From: Campylobacteraceae bacterium
GTDB taxonomy: Bacteria; Campylobacterota; Campylobacteria; Campylobacterales; Campylobacteraceae
DNA: 49,212 bases
Direction: 5' to 3'
Assembly (NCBI GenBank): GCA_031274495.1
Contig: JAISQB010000047.1
Coordinates: 1-49,212, forward strand
Every line of letters begins with the position of its first letter. Positions within the stretch are counted from its first letter, which is position 1. Of this stretch, positions 16,946-26,488 are shown piece by piece. The translations under genes were made by a program, and so were the position numbers. The notes under the pieces are model-generated. The model saw nothing but the letters and a program-made list of their open reading frames with translations. It did not search any database and was not told where the DNA came from.

Positions 16946-18676
16946 ATGAAAAAGTATCTATTTGCGGCGGCGCTGTTGTGCACGGCTGTTTGGGCGGACA
17001 CCATATATCCTATCGATAGGGCTGTTATGCTTGAAGGTGGTAAGTTTGACTTCAAAGTAGAATTTGACAAACAGTTAAAAAGCGGCGATTTTAAGGTGCT
17101 CATCAACGGTAAAGACTATAGAGAGGTCTTTAAAAAGCAGGGCGTTTTTATAGCAAACGAGGACAATCTAAGCGCTTCGGCTTTAGTAATAAAAGATGTC
17201 TCTTTGCCAAAAGAGGGGAGTTACAAAGTGCAAGTTAGCGCGAATGGAAAAAGAAGCGAAGTTAGTTGGCAAGTGTTCGCAACGCCCCAAAAAGCCAAAG
17301 CCAAAAATGTGATACTATTTATAGGCGATGGGCTCTCAGTCGCGCACCGCACGGGGGCGAGGATACTCTCTAAAGGCATAACGGAGGGCAAGGCGAACGG
17401 ATATCTAAATACGGACGATTTCCCGTATATGGCGTTTATAGGCACTTCGGGTACCGACTCTATCGCCACGGATAGCGCCAATTCGATGAGTGCCTATATG
17501 ACGGGGCATAAATCGGGCGTGAATGCTATGGGGGTTTATGTAAGCCGCGCTAAAGATTCGCTAAATCATCCAAAACAGGAGACTTTAGGCGAACTTATCC
17601 GAAGAACCTCCGACAAATCTTTAGGCATAGTAAGCGACGCGGAGCTTGAGGACGCCACGCCTGCCGCTGTTGTCTCGCATACAAGAAGAAGAGCCGATAA
17701 AAGCGAGATAGTGGGGATGTTTTATGATGTGAAGCCTGATGTTATATTGGGTGGTGGTTCGGCGTACTTTTTGCCAAAATCGGTACCGGGGTCTAAGCGT
17801 AAAGATGAGGTAAATTATATCGAGAAGTTTAAGCAAGACGGATACGCTTTGGCTACGGACGCGGCAACTTTAAAAGAGGTAAAAACAAAAGCGGATAAGC
17901 TACTGGGGCTTTTTCACCTTGGTAATATGGACGGGGTGCTTGATAGGAAATTTTTGAAAAACGATGTCACCAAGAAATTTCCAAATCAGCCCGACCTCAC
18001 CGAAATGACCGCTGCCGCTTTAGAGGTGCTCTCCAAAAACAAAAACGGATTTTTCTTAGTGGTGGAAGGCGCACTCATAGATAAAGCTTCGCACCCTTTG
18101 GATTGGGATAGGGCGCTATATGATACTATTATGCTTGATAAGAGCGTGGGCATCGCCAAAGAGTTCGCCAAAAACAACCCCGACACGCTGATAATAGCCA
18201 CAGGCGACCACACGCACGGCGTCTCCATCATAGGAACGATAGATGATAATAAAGCGGGCGATAAAATGCGTGAAAAGGTGGGAGTCTACGCGGACGCGGG
18301 CTTTCCAAACTACGAAGATAAAGACAAAGACGGATATCCCGATACCCCCGCCGTATCGAAAAGGTTGGCGGTATTTGCAAATAATTTTCCCGACTATTAC
18401 GAGACCTATAGACCAAAACTTGACGCTCAGTTCGTACCCGCAGTCCAAAATGAAAAGGGCGAATATGTAGCAAATGCGGCGTACAAAGATATCGCAGGAG
18501 CGGTTTTTAGGGAGGGAAATATTCCAAGCAATACCGACACGGGCGTACACTCCGTAGATGATATGGTAGTGCAAGCTTACGGTCCGGGCGGTGAAGCGGT
18601 GAGAGGATATATGGACAATACGCAGCTTTTTAGAGTCATCGCGGATGCGCTGGCATTAGGAAAGGATAAAAGATAG
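16946..18676 (+). CDS. Alkaline phosphatase, PhoA superfamily
   Basis: This is an exported 576-residue metallophosphatase. The start at 16946 is chosen because TTAAGGAG lies 7 bases upstream and it gives a clean signal peptide (MKKYLFAAALLCTAVWA). An N-terminal ~110-residue beta domain precedes the catalytic domain. Metal-site motifs are FIGDGLS, the nucleophile Ser in ATDSANSMSAYMTG, VVEGALIDKASH, ATGDHTHG and TGVHSVDD, so the usual zinc and magnesium ligands are all present. Calcium-binding-like DKDKDGYPDTP lies near residue 470. It follows the phytase-like gene and precedes, by 35 bases, a gene set that may supply zinc. Confidence 0.88.
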   Translation: MKKYLFAAALLCTAVWADTIYPIDRAVMLEGGKFDFKVEFDKQLKSGDFKVLINGKDYREVFKKQGVFIANEDNLSASALVIKDVSLPKEGSYKVQVSANGKRSEVSWQVFATPQKAKAKNVILFIGDGLSVAHRTGARILSKGITEGKANGYLNTDDFPYMAFIGTSGTDSIATDSANSMSAYMTGHKSGVNAMGVYVSRAKDSLNHPKQETLGELIRRTSDKSLGIVSDAELEDATPAAVVSHTRRRADKSEIVGMFYDVKPDVILGGGSAYFLPKSVPGSKRKDEVNYIEKFKQDGYALATDAATLKEVKTKADKLLGLFHLGNMDGVLDRKFLKNDVTKKFPNQPDLTEMTAAALEVLSKNKNGFFLVVEGALIDKASHPLDWDRALYDTIMLDKSVGIAKEFAKNNPDTLIIATGDHTHGVSIIGTIDDNKAGDKMREKVGVYADAGFPNYEDKDKDGYPDTPAVSKRLAVFANNFPDYYETYRPKLDAQFVPAVQNEKGEYVANAAYKDIAGAVFREGNIPSNTDTGVHSVDDMVVQAYGPGGEAVRGYMDNTQLFRVIADALALGKDKR

Positions 18677-18711
18677 CCGCACCGATAAACAGCGGCTTCC
18701 AAAATGCCGCC

Positions 18712-19128
18712 TTGAAGCCAATCTTAGCTGTGATATTTGCCGCCTTGTCGTGCTATGCGCAGGAAAAACTCACATTTGATGAACTGTATGAAGATACGGG
18801 TGTGCTGGGTCTTGCGTTTTCGCAAAAGGTCAACTCTTTGTCGGGAAGGGAGGTCGTTATCGACGGATTTATGGCGCCTCCTCTTAAGCCTATGTCAAAT
18901 TTTTTCGTACTTACAAAAGCGCCTATGGCTATGTGTCCTTTTTGTTCGTCCGACACCGATTGGTCGGCGGATATCTTGGTCGTTTATCTTAAAAGCCGCC
19001 AAATTTTTGTCCAGCACAACGCCATCATACGCGTTAAAGGGGTGCTGGAATACGGCTCTTGGACGGATGAAAAGAGCGGTTTTGTAAGTCTACTGCGTCT
19101 AAGGGACGCTACATTTGAGACAAAATGA
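18712..19128 (+). CDS. Exported DUF3299-like protein of the ABC cluster
   Basis: The 138-residue product has a short signal peptide (MKPILAVIFAALSCYA) and a small beta domain with GREVVIDGFMAPPLKP and AMCPFCSSDTDWSADILVVYL. The layout resembles DUF3299 proteins, and the CPFC pair may bind metal or form a disulfide. The start is TTG at 18712 without an obvious ribosome binding site; an ATG at 18704 is out of frame and closes after three codons. The stop overlaps the ABC ATPase start by 4 bp. Similar proteins accompany FtsX-type zinc ABC systems in Vibrio (Zrg), so an accessory role in metal uptake is inferred. Confidence 0.65.
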   Translation: MKPILAVIFAALSCYAQEKLTFDELYEDTGVLGLAFSQKVNSLSGREVVIDGFMAPPLKPMSNFFVLTKAPMAMCPFCSSDTDWSADILVVYLKSRQIFVQHNAIIRVKGVLEYGSWTDEKSGFVSLLRLRDATFETK

Positions 19129-19790
19129 TTACTTTAAAGGATGTGACGGTCTGCTTTGATGAGATGAGGGTGCTTGATGTGCGCTCGTTGCAGATAGGGG
19201 ATGGTGTGAAATTAGCCGTTACGGGCAGTTCGGGCAGCGGCAAGACGACACTTATCAGCGTTTTGTGCGGCTTGGAGAGGATAAGCAGCGGCAGTGTGAT
19301 GTGGGACGGTATAGGGCTGCAAGATTTGAGCGAGATACAAAAAGATAGATTTAGAGGTGAAAATGTGGGGTTTGTTATGCAGGATTTTCACCTCTACGCG
19401 GGGTTGTCGGCGCTGCAAAATGTCCTGTTGCCGATAAAATTTCGCTATTTAAAAGTGCCTGAGAAGTTAACCAATAGGGCGTTATATCTACTGGACAGGC
19501 TTGGCATAAAGCGCTGGTCGCAAAGTGTGGATACGCTATCACGCGGCGAAAAACAGCGCGTTGCCATCGCCAGAGCTTTGATAAATTCCCCAAAAGTGAT
19601 AATAGCCGACGAGCCCACCGCAAGCCTTGATATGCAAAACGGTATGCGAGCCGCGAGTCTGCTGATATCTTTAGCCGATGAGTTCAAAGCATCACTCATC
19701 TGCGCCACCCACGAGCCGTTTTTAATCGAAAAGTTGACCTATCGGTTAGACCTTGAAAAGGGCAAAAGTGTGGAAGGCTCCTTCGTATGA
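19125..19790 (+). CDS. ABC transporter ATPase, LolD/MacB type
   Basis: The 221-residue cytoplasmic ATPase has Walker A GSSGSGKTTL, Q-loop VMQDFHLYAGLSALQN, signature LSRGEKQRVAIARAL, Walker B VIIADEPTASLD and switch His in CATHEP. The sequence is closest to the LolD/MacB/FtsE class that partners FtsX-type permeases, not to classic importers. It overlaps the genes on both sides by 4 bp (ATGA), which strongly suggests that the three proteins are made in fixed proportion. Confidence 0.9.
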   Translation: MITLKDVTVCFDEMRVLDVRSLQIGDGVKLAVTGSSGSGKTTLISVLCGLERISSGSVMWDGIGLQDLSEIQKDRFRGENVGFVMQDFHLYAGLSALQNVLLPIKFRYLKVPEKLTNRALYLLDRLGIKRWSQSVDTLSRGEKQRVAIARALINSPKVIIADEPTASLDMQNGMRAASLLISLADEFKASLICATHEPFLIEKLTYRLDLEKGKSVEGSFV

Positions 19791-21202
19791 TGGGGGTCAT
19801 TTGGAGTGATTTTAAGCGGATGTGGGCGGGTAGCTTGATGATGGTTTTGCTAATCGCCTCTATCATAAGTTTTGGGCTGTTTATCACTCTGGAAGAGCGC
19901 GCTTTGCGTGAGGGGAGTGCGCGGGCGGCGGATAGATTTGACCTGCTTATCGGCGCGGCGGGCAGCGAAACGCAGCTTGTGCTATCTTTGGTCTACCTGC
20001 AAAAATCGCCGCTTCCTCTTTTAGATGGCAAATATTACGACGAGATACAAAACAGCGAGCTGGTCTCTTGGGCGGCGCCTGTGGCTTTTGGGGACTACTA
20101 CCGCGATATGAGCGTTATCGGTACTACGGAGATTTTGATAACTGATAACGACCGCTTGAAACTTACAAAGGGGAGATTGTTCAAAGAGCCTTACGAAGCC
20201 GTCGCGGGGGCGAATAGCGGGCTGAATGTGGGGGATAAATTCACACCTCTGCACGGCGACACCCACTCGCACGATGAGGTACGCTACGAAGTCGTAGGTA
20301 TCGCGCCGCTTTATGATGACGCGTGGGATAGGGCGATTTTTGTCCCGATAGAGAGCGTTTGGCGGATACACGGCTTGACGCACGACGAACACGGTGCGCA
20401 CGGTGATGATGAACACGAAGAACACGCGGACGAAGATAATGGGCACAGCGTGCACGACGAACACGAACACGCCGCTCACGCCGCGGACAAATATTACAAA
20501 CATACAGACGACGAACACGAAGCGCACGAAGATGATGAGCGCAGTGCACATAATGAACACGAAGAGCGCAAGGTACACGCAGACGATGAACACGACGAAC
20601 ACGCTACGCACGATAATCACGAACACACAGACGACGAACACGCGGCACACGAAGATGAAGCCACGCCGCCCATCTCCGCTATCATCGTCAAGCCAAAAAG
20701 TATCTCCGCCGCTTATAAATTGCGCGAAATGTACAGAAAAGATTTGACGCAAGCGCTATTTCCCGCTGAGGTTTTAAGCAGGCTCTACGCGATATTAGGC
20801 GATGTGGAGAAGATACTATCCGACATAGCTTTTGGCGCGAAGATATTGGGCTCTATCGTCATTGTCATCATTTCTACTATATATTCAAAGCTGCGCCAAC
20901 GGCAAATCGCGGTTTTGAGGGCTTTTGGCGCGAGCGTCCACCGTATATTTTTTGCGATGTGGTTTGGATTTATGATACTGGTATCTTTTGGTTTTGCGTT
21001 TGGTATCGGCTTTGGCTTTTACGCGGCGAAGCTGGCGGCGGAAAAGATATCTTTGGAGCAGGGATTTGGGCTTTTGGTGCGGCTGGAGTGGGGCGATTTT
21101 GGCGCGATGGGGCTGTTTTTACTATTTTTGTCTGTGGTTTTGCTGATACCGTGCGCTTTTAGCTATAAAAGTCCGGCTCTCAAGTGCCTTAGAGAGTCCT
21201 GA
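19787..21202 (+). CDS. FtsX/MacB-type ABC permease with histidine-rich insert
   Basis: This 471-residue membrane protein has one N-terminal helix (SLMMVLLIASIISFGLFITL), a periplasmic core domain and three C-terminal helices, the FtsX layout. Residues about 199-292 (bases 20381-20664) are an insertion rich in His, Asp, Glu and Ala with about 23 histidines in short DDEHxAH-like units. This is unlike ordinary FtsX permeases and like the metal-capturing loops of zinc transporters. With the ATPase and DUF3299-like protein it probably forms a zinc (or nickel/copper) handling system. Direction of transport is not shown; Zrg-type systems import zinc. Confidence 0.85.
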   Translation: MMGVIWSDFKRMWAGSLMMVLLIASIISFGLFITLEERALREGSARAADRFDLLIGAAGSETQLVLSLVYLQKSPLPLLDGKYYDEIQNSELVSWAAPVAFGDYYRDMSVIGTTEILITDNDRLKLTKGRLFKEPYEAVAGANSGLNVGDKFTPLHGDTHSHDEVRYEVVGIAPLYDDAWDRAIFVPIESVWRIHGLTHDEHGAHGDDEHEEHADEDNGHSVHDEHEHAAHAADKYYKHTDDEHEAHEDDERSAHNEHEERKVHADDEHDEHATHDNHEHTDDEHAAHEDEATPPISAIIVKPKSISAAYKLREMYRKDLTQALFPAEVLSRLYAILGDVEKILSDIAFGAKILGSIVIVIISTIYSKLRQRQIAVLRAFGASVHRIFFAMWFGFMILVSFGFAFGIGFGFYAAKLAAEKISLEQGFGLLVRLEWGDFGAMGLFLLFLSVVLLIPCAFSYKSPALKCLRES

Positions 21203-21272
21203 TTTACAACTTGTTGGCGTTTTTAACACTTTTTCGCTATATTTCCATTTAACTTTTTTTACGGAGATTTTT

Positions 21273-22154
21273 ATGGCAATAATTAGAGAGAAACTGGCGG
21301 GGTTCTTTGGCGTTATCAAAAACACTCTTGGATTTATCCAAAACCACTTCAAGGCTATGATTTTTCTTTTGATAGTCTGTCTTCTACTTAGCGCCGGCGG
21401 CAACGGTGAAGATAACTCAAATCTTGTAAGGATAGATTTGAAAGGCTCGATACTTGAGTCGGATGCGATGCTAAGCGCTATCAACAAAGCCTCCGACAAC
21501 CCCAAAATCAAAGGCGTTTTGTTTGTCGTGGACTCCTCAGGCGGCGAGGTGACCTCCTCTTTGGAGATATCTATGGCGATAAAGCGTTTGAGCGAGAAAA
21601 AGCCCGTTGTGGCTTACGCGGCGGGTATGATGGTGAGCGGGAGTTACTACGCGTCGATTGGCGCGAACTATATCATCGCAAATCCTGGCTCGATGGTGGG
21701 CTCTATCGGCGTTATTATGCAGACGCCGAATATCGAAGAGTTGTCTAAAAAGGTAGGCATAAGCCAGCAAGTCGTAAAGGCGGGAAAATATAAAGAGGCT
21801 GGAACTTTCTCAAGAACTTGGACGCAAGAGGAGAGAGATACTATGCAAGAGATGGTGGACGAGATGTACGAGATATTTGTGGACGACATCGTGAAGGCAA
21901 GAGGGCTTGATAAGGCTAAGGCCGGTGAATTTGCGGATGCGAGAGTTTTTATCGCGGCTAAAGCTCAAAGATTGGGACTTATCGACGCTGTGGGAAGCAT
22001 AGAAGACGCTAAAACGGAGCTACTCAAACTCTCAAATGTGCAAAATCCTGTCTGGAAAGAGCCCGATTTTATCGATAAGATAGGTAAAAAATTGGCTGTG
22101 CAGATGAGCGGCGAAATCGCTTCAATGCTTTTTGGCACGAAGGTCTATTGGTAA
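21273..22154 (+). CDS. sppA: Signal peptide peptidase SppA
   Basis: This 293-residue serine protease (S49 family, short single-domain form) is anchored in the inner membrane by an N-terminal segment (FKAMIFLLIVCLLLSAGG). It degrades cleaved signal peptides in the periplasm. Visible motifs are VDSSGGEVTSSLEIS, GMMVSGSYYASIGANYIIAN with the catalytic Ser, SMVGSIGVIMQTPNI, and a downstream Lys in VVKAGKYKEAG as general base. ACGGAG precedes the ATG. The short length is usual outside enteric bacteria. Confidence 0.92.
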   Translation: MAIIREKLAGFFGVIKNTLGFIQNHFKAMIFLLIVCLLLSAGGNGEDNSNLVRIDLKGSILESDAMLSAINKASDNPKIKGVLFVVDSSGGEVTSSLEISMAIKRLSEKKPVVAYAAGMMVSGSYYASIGANYIIANPGSMVGSIGVIMQTPNIEELSKKVGISQQVVKAGKYKEAGTFSRTWTQEERDTMQEMVDEMYEIFVDDIVKARGLDKAKAGEFADARVFIAAKAQRLGLIDAVGSIEDAKTELLKLSNVQNPVWKEPDFIDKIGKKLAVQMSGEIASMLFGTKVYW

Positions 22155-22173
22155 ATTTTAAAGCCGCGCCCAT

Positions 22174-22611
22174 TTAAAGCGGTGCGGCTGTAAACTCCAA
22201 ATGCAAAATGGCATAGGGCTTTTTCTCTATATCTAAACTATCGCGCGAGATGACTTTAAATCCGAACTTCTCATAAAACCCAAGAGCTAAAAGATTATCC
22301 TCATTCACATCAACTTTTTTTATGCCAAGCTCGTTTATGGCGTATAATAATAGCTTCCCGCCAACGCCAAAATTTCTATATCTATTATCCACAAAAAGCA
22401 TCTCTATCTGCTCTTGTGATACACCAAGAAAGCCCTTCAAAACGCCGTTCTTTTTAAATCCGTAAAGTTTGGTTTGTTCAAGATAGGAGGGTAGTTTTGT
22501 CTTGTAAAATTCAAAATCCTCTTTAGATAAAAAGTGGTGAGTTGCCCTAACAGCACTCTCCCAGATGGCGCAAAGTGTGGGGTGCTCCTCTTTGCCTATC
22601 TCATAAATCAT
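22174..22611 (-). CDS. GNAT-family N-acetyltransferase
   Basis: The 145-residue protein has the acetyl-CoA binding core [20 protein letters not shown] and the C-terminal [15 protein letters not shown] of GNAT enzymes, closest in layout to YjaB-type proteins. Its substrate is unknown. The ATG at 22611 overlaps the argH stop as ATGA, so I use it rather than an upstream frame reaching 22629. The coupling to argH hints at an amino-acid-related or housekeeping acetylation role but proves nothing. Confidence 0.85.
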   Translation of the reverse strand: MIYEIGKEEHPTLCAIWESAVRATHHFLSKEDFEFYKTKLPSYLEQTKLYGFKKNGVLKGFLGVSQEQIEMLFVDNRYRNFGVGGKLLLYAINELGIKKVDVNEDNLLALGFYEKFGFKVISRDSLDIEKKPYAILHLEFTAAPL

Positions 22612-23996
22612 TGCGCGGTTTTCAGCCACTCTTCAAATGAGGCTATCTGTTTCAGCGTTGAGGGCACGGATGTCCCACCGAACGAATTTCTCGCATTCAT
22701 AGAGGCTTCCAAAGTCAAAAATTTCACGACATCATCACCTATCCTACCATCTATCTTTTGAAGCTCTTGGGCACTTATCTGCGAAATGTCAAGTTTCAAC
22801 TCTTCCGCCCTCGCGACCGCTTTGCCCGTGATAAAGTGCGCCTCTCTAAATGGTACATTGCAGTGCGTTACAAGATAGTCCGCCAAATCGGTAGCGCTCA
22901 AATGCCCCTTTTCGCACGCCTCTCTCATCTTATCTTGATTGATACGCGCCGTTTTTACGCTCTCGTTTAGGATTTTGAGGGATATAAGAGCCGTCTCCAC
23001 GCTATCAAAAACACCCTCTTTGTCCTCTTGCATATCTTTATTGTACGCTAACGGCAAGCCCTTTAAAACCGTAAAAAGCCCTATCAAATTGCCGTAAACT
23101 CTACCCGTTTTTCCGCGCAAAAGTTCGGGCACATCGGGGTTTTTCTTTTGCGGCATTATAGAACTTCCCGTGGAGTATTCGTCACTTAGCGTGATAAATC
23201 TAAACTCCGAACTTGACCAAATTATCAACTCTTCAGCAAGCCTTGAAATGTGCGTCATCAAAACGGAGATGTTAAACAAAATCTCCAGCGCAAAATCCCT
23301 ATCGCTCACGCCGTCCATCGCGTTGCTCGTAACGCCTGAAAAGCCCAGAAGCTCGGCACTTTTGTGTCTATCGATAGGGTAAGGCGTACCGGCAAGCGCG
23401 GCGCTTCCAAGAGGTGAAAAGTCGTTTCTTTTGTAAGAGCTCTCAAACCTCTCAAAATCTCTTTTAAACATCGAAGCGTACGCCAAGAGATGAAAAGCGA
23501 AGTTGATAGGCTGCGCGTGTTGGAGGTGCGTCATACCGGGCAGGAGCGTATTGGTGTGATTTTTGGCGATACCGATAAGTGTGTTTATAAAATCCCTCAC
23601 GAGGCTTTTAAGCGTTAGGGTGTTTTTTTGGACATACAGCCTAAAATCAAGCGCCACTTGGTCGTTGCGGCTTCTTGCCGTGTGCAGTCTGCCGCCGATT
23701 TCAGCGCCTATGAGTTCGCTAAGTCGCTTTTCCACCGCCATATGGATATCTTCGTCGCTGATATCAAATACAAATTTCCCGTCCTCTATCTCTTTTAAGA
23801 CCTCTTGCAAACCGCCGACGATCGCGTCCGCCTCGTCTTTTGTCAAAATGCCCGACGCTTGCAACATTTTCGCGTGGGCGGATGAGCCTTCTATATCTTC
23901 AAGGTAGAGCTTTTTGTCGAACGGAAGCGAGGCGTTAAAGCTGTTTAAAAGCTCGCTCGCCTCTTTCTCAAATCGTCCTGAACGGGATTTTGCCAT
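22608..23996 (-). CDS. argH: Argininosuccinate lyase ArgH
   Basis: ArgH (462 residues) catalyses the last step of arginine synthesis, argininosuccinate to arginine and fumarate. Signatures include [34 protein letters not shown] and the flexible catalytic loop [12 protein letters not shown] with its catalytic Ser. The length is normal. Nine bases separate it from pckA upstream and it overlaps the GNAT gene downstream, so pckA-argH-GNAT is likely one transcript. The fumarate made here can feed the fumarate reductase encoded at 3032-6505. Confidence 0.95.
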   Translation of the reverse strand: MAKSRSGRFEKEASELLNSFNASLPFDKKLYLEDIEGSSAHAKMLQASGILTKDEADAIVGGLQEVLKEIEDGKFVFDISDEDIHMAVEKRLSELIGAEIGGRLHTARSRNDQVALDFRLYVQKNTLTLKSLVRDFINTLIGIAKNHTNTLLPGMTHLQHAQPINFAFHLLAYASMFKRDFERFESSYKRNDFSPLGSAALAGTPYPIDRHKSAELLGFSGVTSNAMDGVSDRDFALEILFNISVLMTHISRLAEELIIWSSSEFRFITLSDEYSTGSSIMPQKKNPDVPELLRGKTGRVYGNLIGLFTVLKGLPLAYNKDMQEDKEGVFDSVETALISLKILNESVKTARINQDKMREACEKGHLSATDLADYLVTHCNVPFREAHFITGKAVARAEELKLDISQISAQELQKIDGRIGDDVVKFLTLEASMNARNSFGGTSVPSTLKQIASFEEWLKTAQ

Positions 23997-24005
23997 CGTT
24001 TTGCC

Positions 24006-25589
24006 TTATATGAGTTTGGGACCGGCTTTTGAGTAGTCGTATCCGCTATCAGAGTAACGCTTGAAATTTTCGATAAACATTTGGGCAAGTTTCACCCTTA
24101 AGGCGTCGTACTCAGCTTTGTCGCCCCAAGTGTTGCGCGGGTCTAAAATCGCGCTGTCCACGCCGTTTAACGCCTTTGGAAAACTTAAGTTAAAGATATC
24201 AAGATTGTCATATTCGCACTCGTTGATACTGCCGTCAAGGATAGCGTTTATGCAAGTTCTTGTCGCTTTGATACTCATCCTTTTGCCAACGCCGTAGACG
24301 CCGCCGCTCCAGCCTGTGTTTACCAAAAATACATTCACCTTATGCTCGTCTATCTTTTGACCCAAAAGTTTGGCGTATTTGGTCGGATGAAGCGGTAAAA
24401 ACGCTTCGCCAAAACACGCGCTAAAGGTTGCTACAGGCTCTGTGATGCCTCTTTCGGTGCCCGCTACTTTTGCCGTGTAGCCGCTCAAAAAGTAGTACAT
24501 CGCCTGCTCTTTATTTAGCTTGGACACGGGTGGGAGTATGCCAAACGCGTCGGCGGTTAAGAAGATGATATTTTTGGGGTGTCCTGCCGTGAGGCTTGGC
24601 TCGTGGTTTTTGATATGTTCTATCGGGTATGAGACTCTCGTGTTTTCAGTCTTTGAAGCGTCGGCAAAGTCAACAACGCCGTCGCTGTGTACCACTACAT
24701 TTTCAAGCAACGCGTCTTTTTTTATCGCTTCGTAAATCTCAGGCTCGCTTTTTGGGTCGAGATTGATACACTTTGCGTAGCAGCCGCCCTCAAAGTTAAA
24801 CACGCCGCTATCGTCCCAGCCGTGTTCGTCATCGCCTATAAGTTTTCTTTTGGGGTCTGTAGATAGTGTCGTTTTGCCTGTGCCTGAGAGTCCGAAGAAG
24901 AGCGCCGTATCGCCGTTTTCGCCGACATTTGCGGAGCAGTGCATAGGGAGTTTGCCCTCCAGAGGAAGCCAGTAGTTCATCATAGAAAAGATACCCTTTT
25001 TCATCTCGCCGCCGTACCAAGTGCCGCCTATGACCGCGACATTCTCTTCGATGTTGAAGATAACGAAAACATCGGAGTTTAGTCCATCTTTTTCATACTC
25101 GTCATTGACGCATTTGCAAGCGTTATATACTACGAAGTCGGGTTCAAAATCTTTCAGCTCATCCACGCTTGGGCGGATAAACATATTTTTCACAAAATGC
25201 GCCTGCCACGCCACTTCCGTTACAAATCTCACCTTTTTGCGGCTATTGATACTTGCACCGCAGTAGACATCTTCTATATATATATCTTTGTTTGAGAGCT
25301 GTTTTTTGGCTTTAGCTAAAAGTTTGTTGAAAAGCTCTTTTGTGATGGGCTTATTGACCGCGCCCCACGCGATGTGCTCTTGTGATGGGGTCTGCTTGAC
25401 GAAATATTTATCCTTAGGGCTTCTACCGGTAAAAATACCCGTATCTACCGTAAATGCGCCAAGAGCGGTAACCGTACCCTCTTTGTTTTCGCGCTCGTGA
25501 TCATATAATTCGTCGTAGCTTAAATGATAGAAGATTTTTCCTATATTATCCAATCCTAATTCGTCTATTTTGTTTATACTTAAACTCAT
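24006..25589 (-). CDS. pckA: Phosphoenolpyruvate carboxykinase (ATP)
   Basis: This 527-residue cytosolic enzyme converts oxaloacetate and ATP to phosphoenolpyruvate and CO2. Motifs are [10 protein letters not shown] for substrate contact, [17 protein letters not shown], the P-loop [11 protein letters not shown] followed by [12 protein letters not shown], and the C-terminal [17 protein letters not shown]. Typical length for the ATP-type family. Together with pycB in this window it makes a pyruvate-oxaloacetate-PEP route for gluconeogenesis. Confidence 0.95.
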   Translation of the reverse strand: MSLSINKIDELGLDNIGKIFYHLSYDELYDHERENKEGTVTALGAFTVDTGIFTGRSPKDKYFVKQTPSQEHIAWGAVNKPITKELFNKLLAKAKKQLSNKDIYIEDVYCGASINSRKKVRFVTEVAWQAHFVKNMFIRPSVDELKDFEPDFVVYNACKCVNDEYEKDGLNSDVFVIFNIEENVAVIGGTWYGGEMKKGIFSMMNYWLPLEGKLPMHCSANVGENGDTALFFGLSGTGKTTLSTDPKRKLIGDDEHGWDDSGVFNFEGGCYAKCINLDPKSEPEIYEAIKKDALLENVVVHSDGVVDFADASKTENTRVSYPIEHIKNHEPSLTAGHPKNIIFLTADAFGILPPVSKLNKEQAMYYFLSGYTAKVAGTERGITEPVATFSACFGEAFLPLHPTKYAKLLGQKIDEHKVNVFLVNTGWSGGVYGVGKRMSIKATRTCINAILDGSINECEYDNLDIFNLSFPKALNGVDSAILDPRNTWGDKAEYDALRVKLAQMFIENFKRYSDSGYDYSKAGPKLI

Positions 25590-25626
25590 TTGTGCCTTCT
25601 TTGATGGTATTGTTTAAAATGTGGGA

Positions 25627-25632
25627 ATTATA
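25627..25632 (-). promoter_or_regulatory. Candidate -10 element for pckA
   Basis: A perfect TATAAT on the minus strand lies about 40 bases upstream of the pckA start codon. No convincing TTGACA partner is seen, as is common for sigma-70 promoters in Campylobacterota. Confidence 0.4.
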
Positions 25633-25776
25633 AGCTAAATTATGTAGCATCTTGCTTAATTTGGCGAAAATTATCACTAAAAGCTATCAGTTTTGACCAT
25701 TTTTCATCCGCTTTTATCATCGCTAAATCTTTAGCAATAAGCCGTTTAATAATGATAACGCATATCGGTAATGGCG

Positions 25777-26199
25777 TTAAGGCAGGGTGATTTTTATATA
25801 TTTTACATACAAAATGGCGACAATAATGGAGTAGAGTACGGTCAGCCAGCCAAGAAGTATAAGACTAAAGGGGGTAAGTACAAGCCCGATGATAAATGTT
25901 TTCAATATCTCCTCAAAATTGCTTGCCGAGGACAATCCCATAAAAACCCAACATATATAATGACTCAAAGTGCCGCAAAGCATACCTACGATAAGAGCCG
26001 AAAAGTATTTTAGATTTTTCTTTGTTGAGAGAAGCGGATAAAATATAAAGCCCGCGATAAATATAGCGATAGGCGCATACACAAGAAAACTCACCCAATC
26101 CTCCGCCATCCCCAAATCCATAAACGACACAAGAACCGCCGCTATCACCCCCACAGGAGCCAAAAGTGTTCCAAAAATCAGATTGTTTCTATAGTTCAT
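25777..26199 (-). CDS. Small four-helix membrane protein of unknown function
   Basis: The 140-residue protein has about four membrane segments (LIFGTLLAPVGVIAAVLVSF, VYAPIAIFIAGFIFYPLL, ALIVGMLCGTLSHYICWVFM, LTPFSLILLGWLTVLYSIIV) and basic loops. I recognise no family. An AGAGGA sequence precedes the ATG. It lies alone between pckA and the divergent GLUG lipoprotein gene. Confidence 0.65.
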   Translation of the reverse strand: MNYRNNLIFGTLLAPVGVIAAVLVSFMDLGMAEDWVSFLVYAPIAIFIAGFIFYPLLSTKKNLKYFSALIVGMLCGTLSHYICWVFMGLSSASNFEEILKTFIIGLVLTPFSLILLGWLTVLYSIIVAILYVKYIKITLP

Positions 26200-26488
26200 A
26201 AATCCTCTCCGTTTTTTTCGATATTACCAATATTTTGCCCCCTTGTCAAGCTTTTTTGTTTTGAACGAAGCAATGAGAAACCTTAAAGCTATAATAGCAG
26301 TTATAAAAATTCAAAAATATACCAACTATCTTAATTGAAAAACAACGATAAAACGCTATTAATAAATCATATAATTACAATAATTAATAAAAAAATTTAC
26401 CGCAGAGCATATATTTTTATTTGATTTGTGATAAAATAGCTAAATTTATTTTTCAATAAATATTTCAATAATATTATGGAGGTTGAGT

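Noticed and set aside
20021-20752. 243-codon minus-strand frame and other frames over the His-rich segment
   Set aside because: The GACGAACACG-type repeats keep several frames open; the products are valine- or arginine-rich nonsense and the plus-strand permease is complete with motifs on both sides.
22155-22190. Possible terminator between sppA and the GNAT gene (AGCCGC ... GTGCGGCT)
   Set aside because: Only six to eight bases pair with a mismatch and no T-run follows on either strand, so support is too weak.
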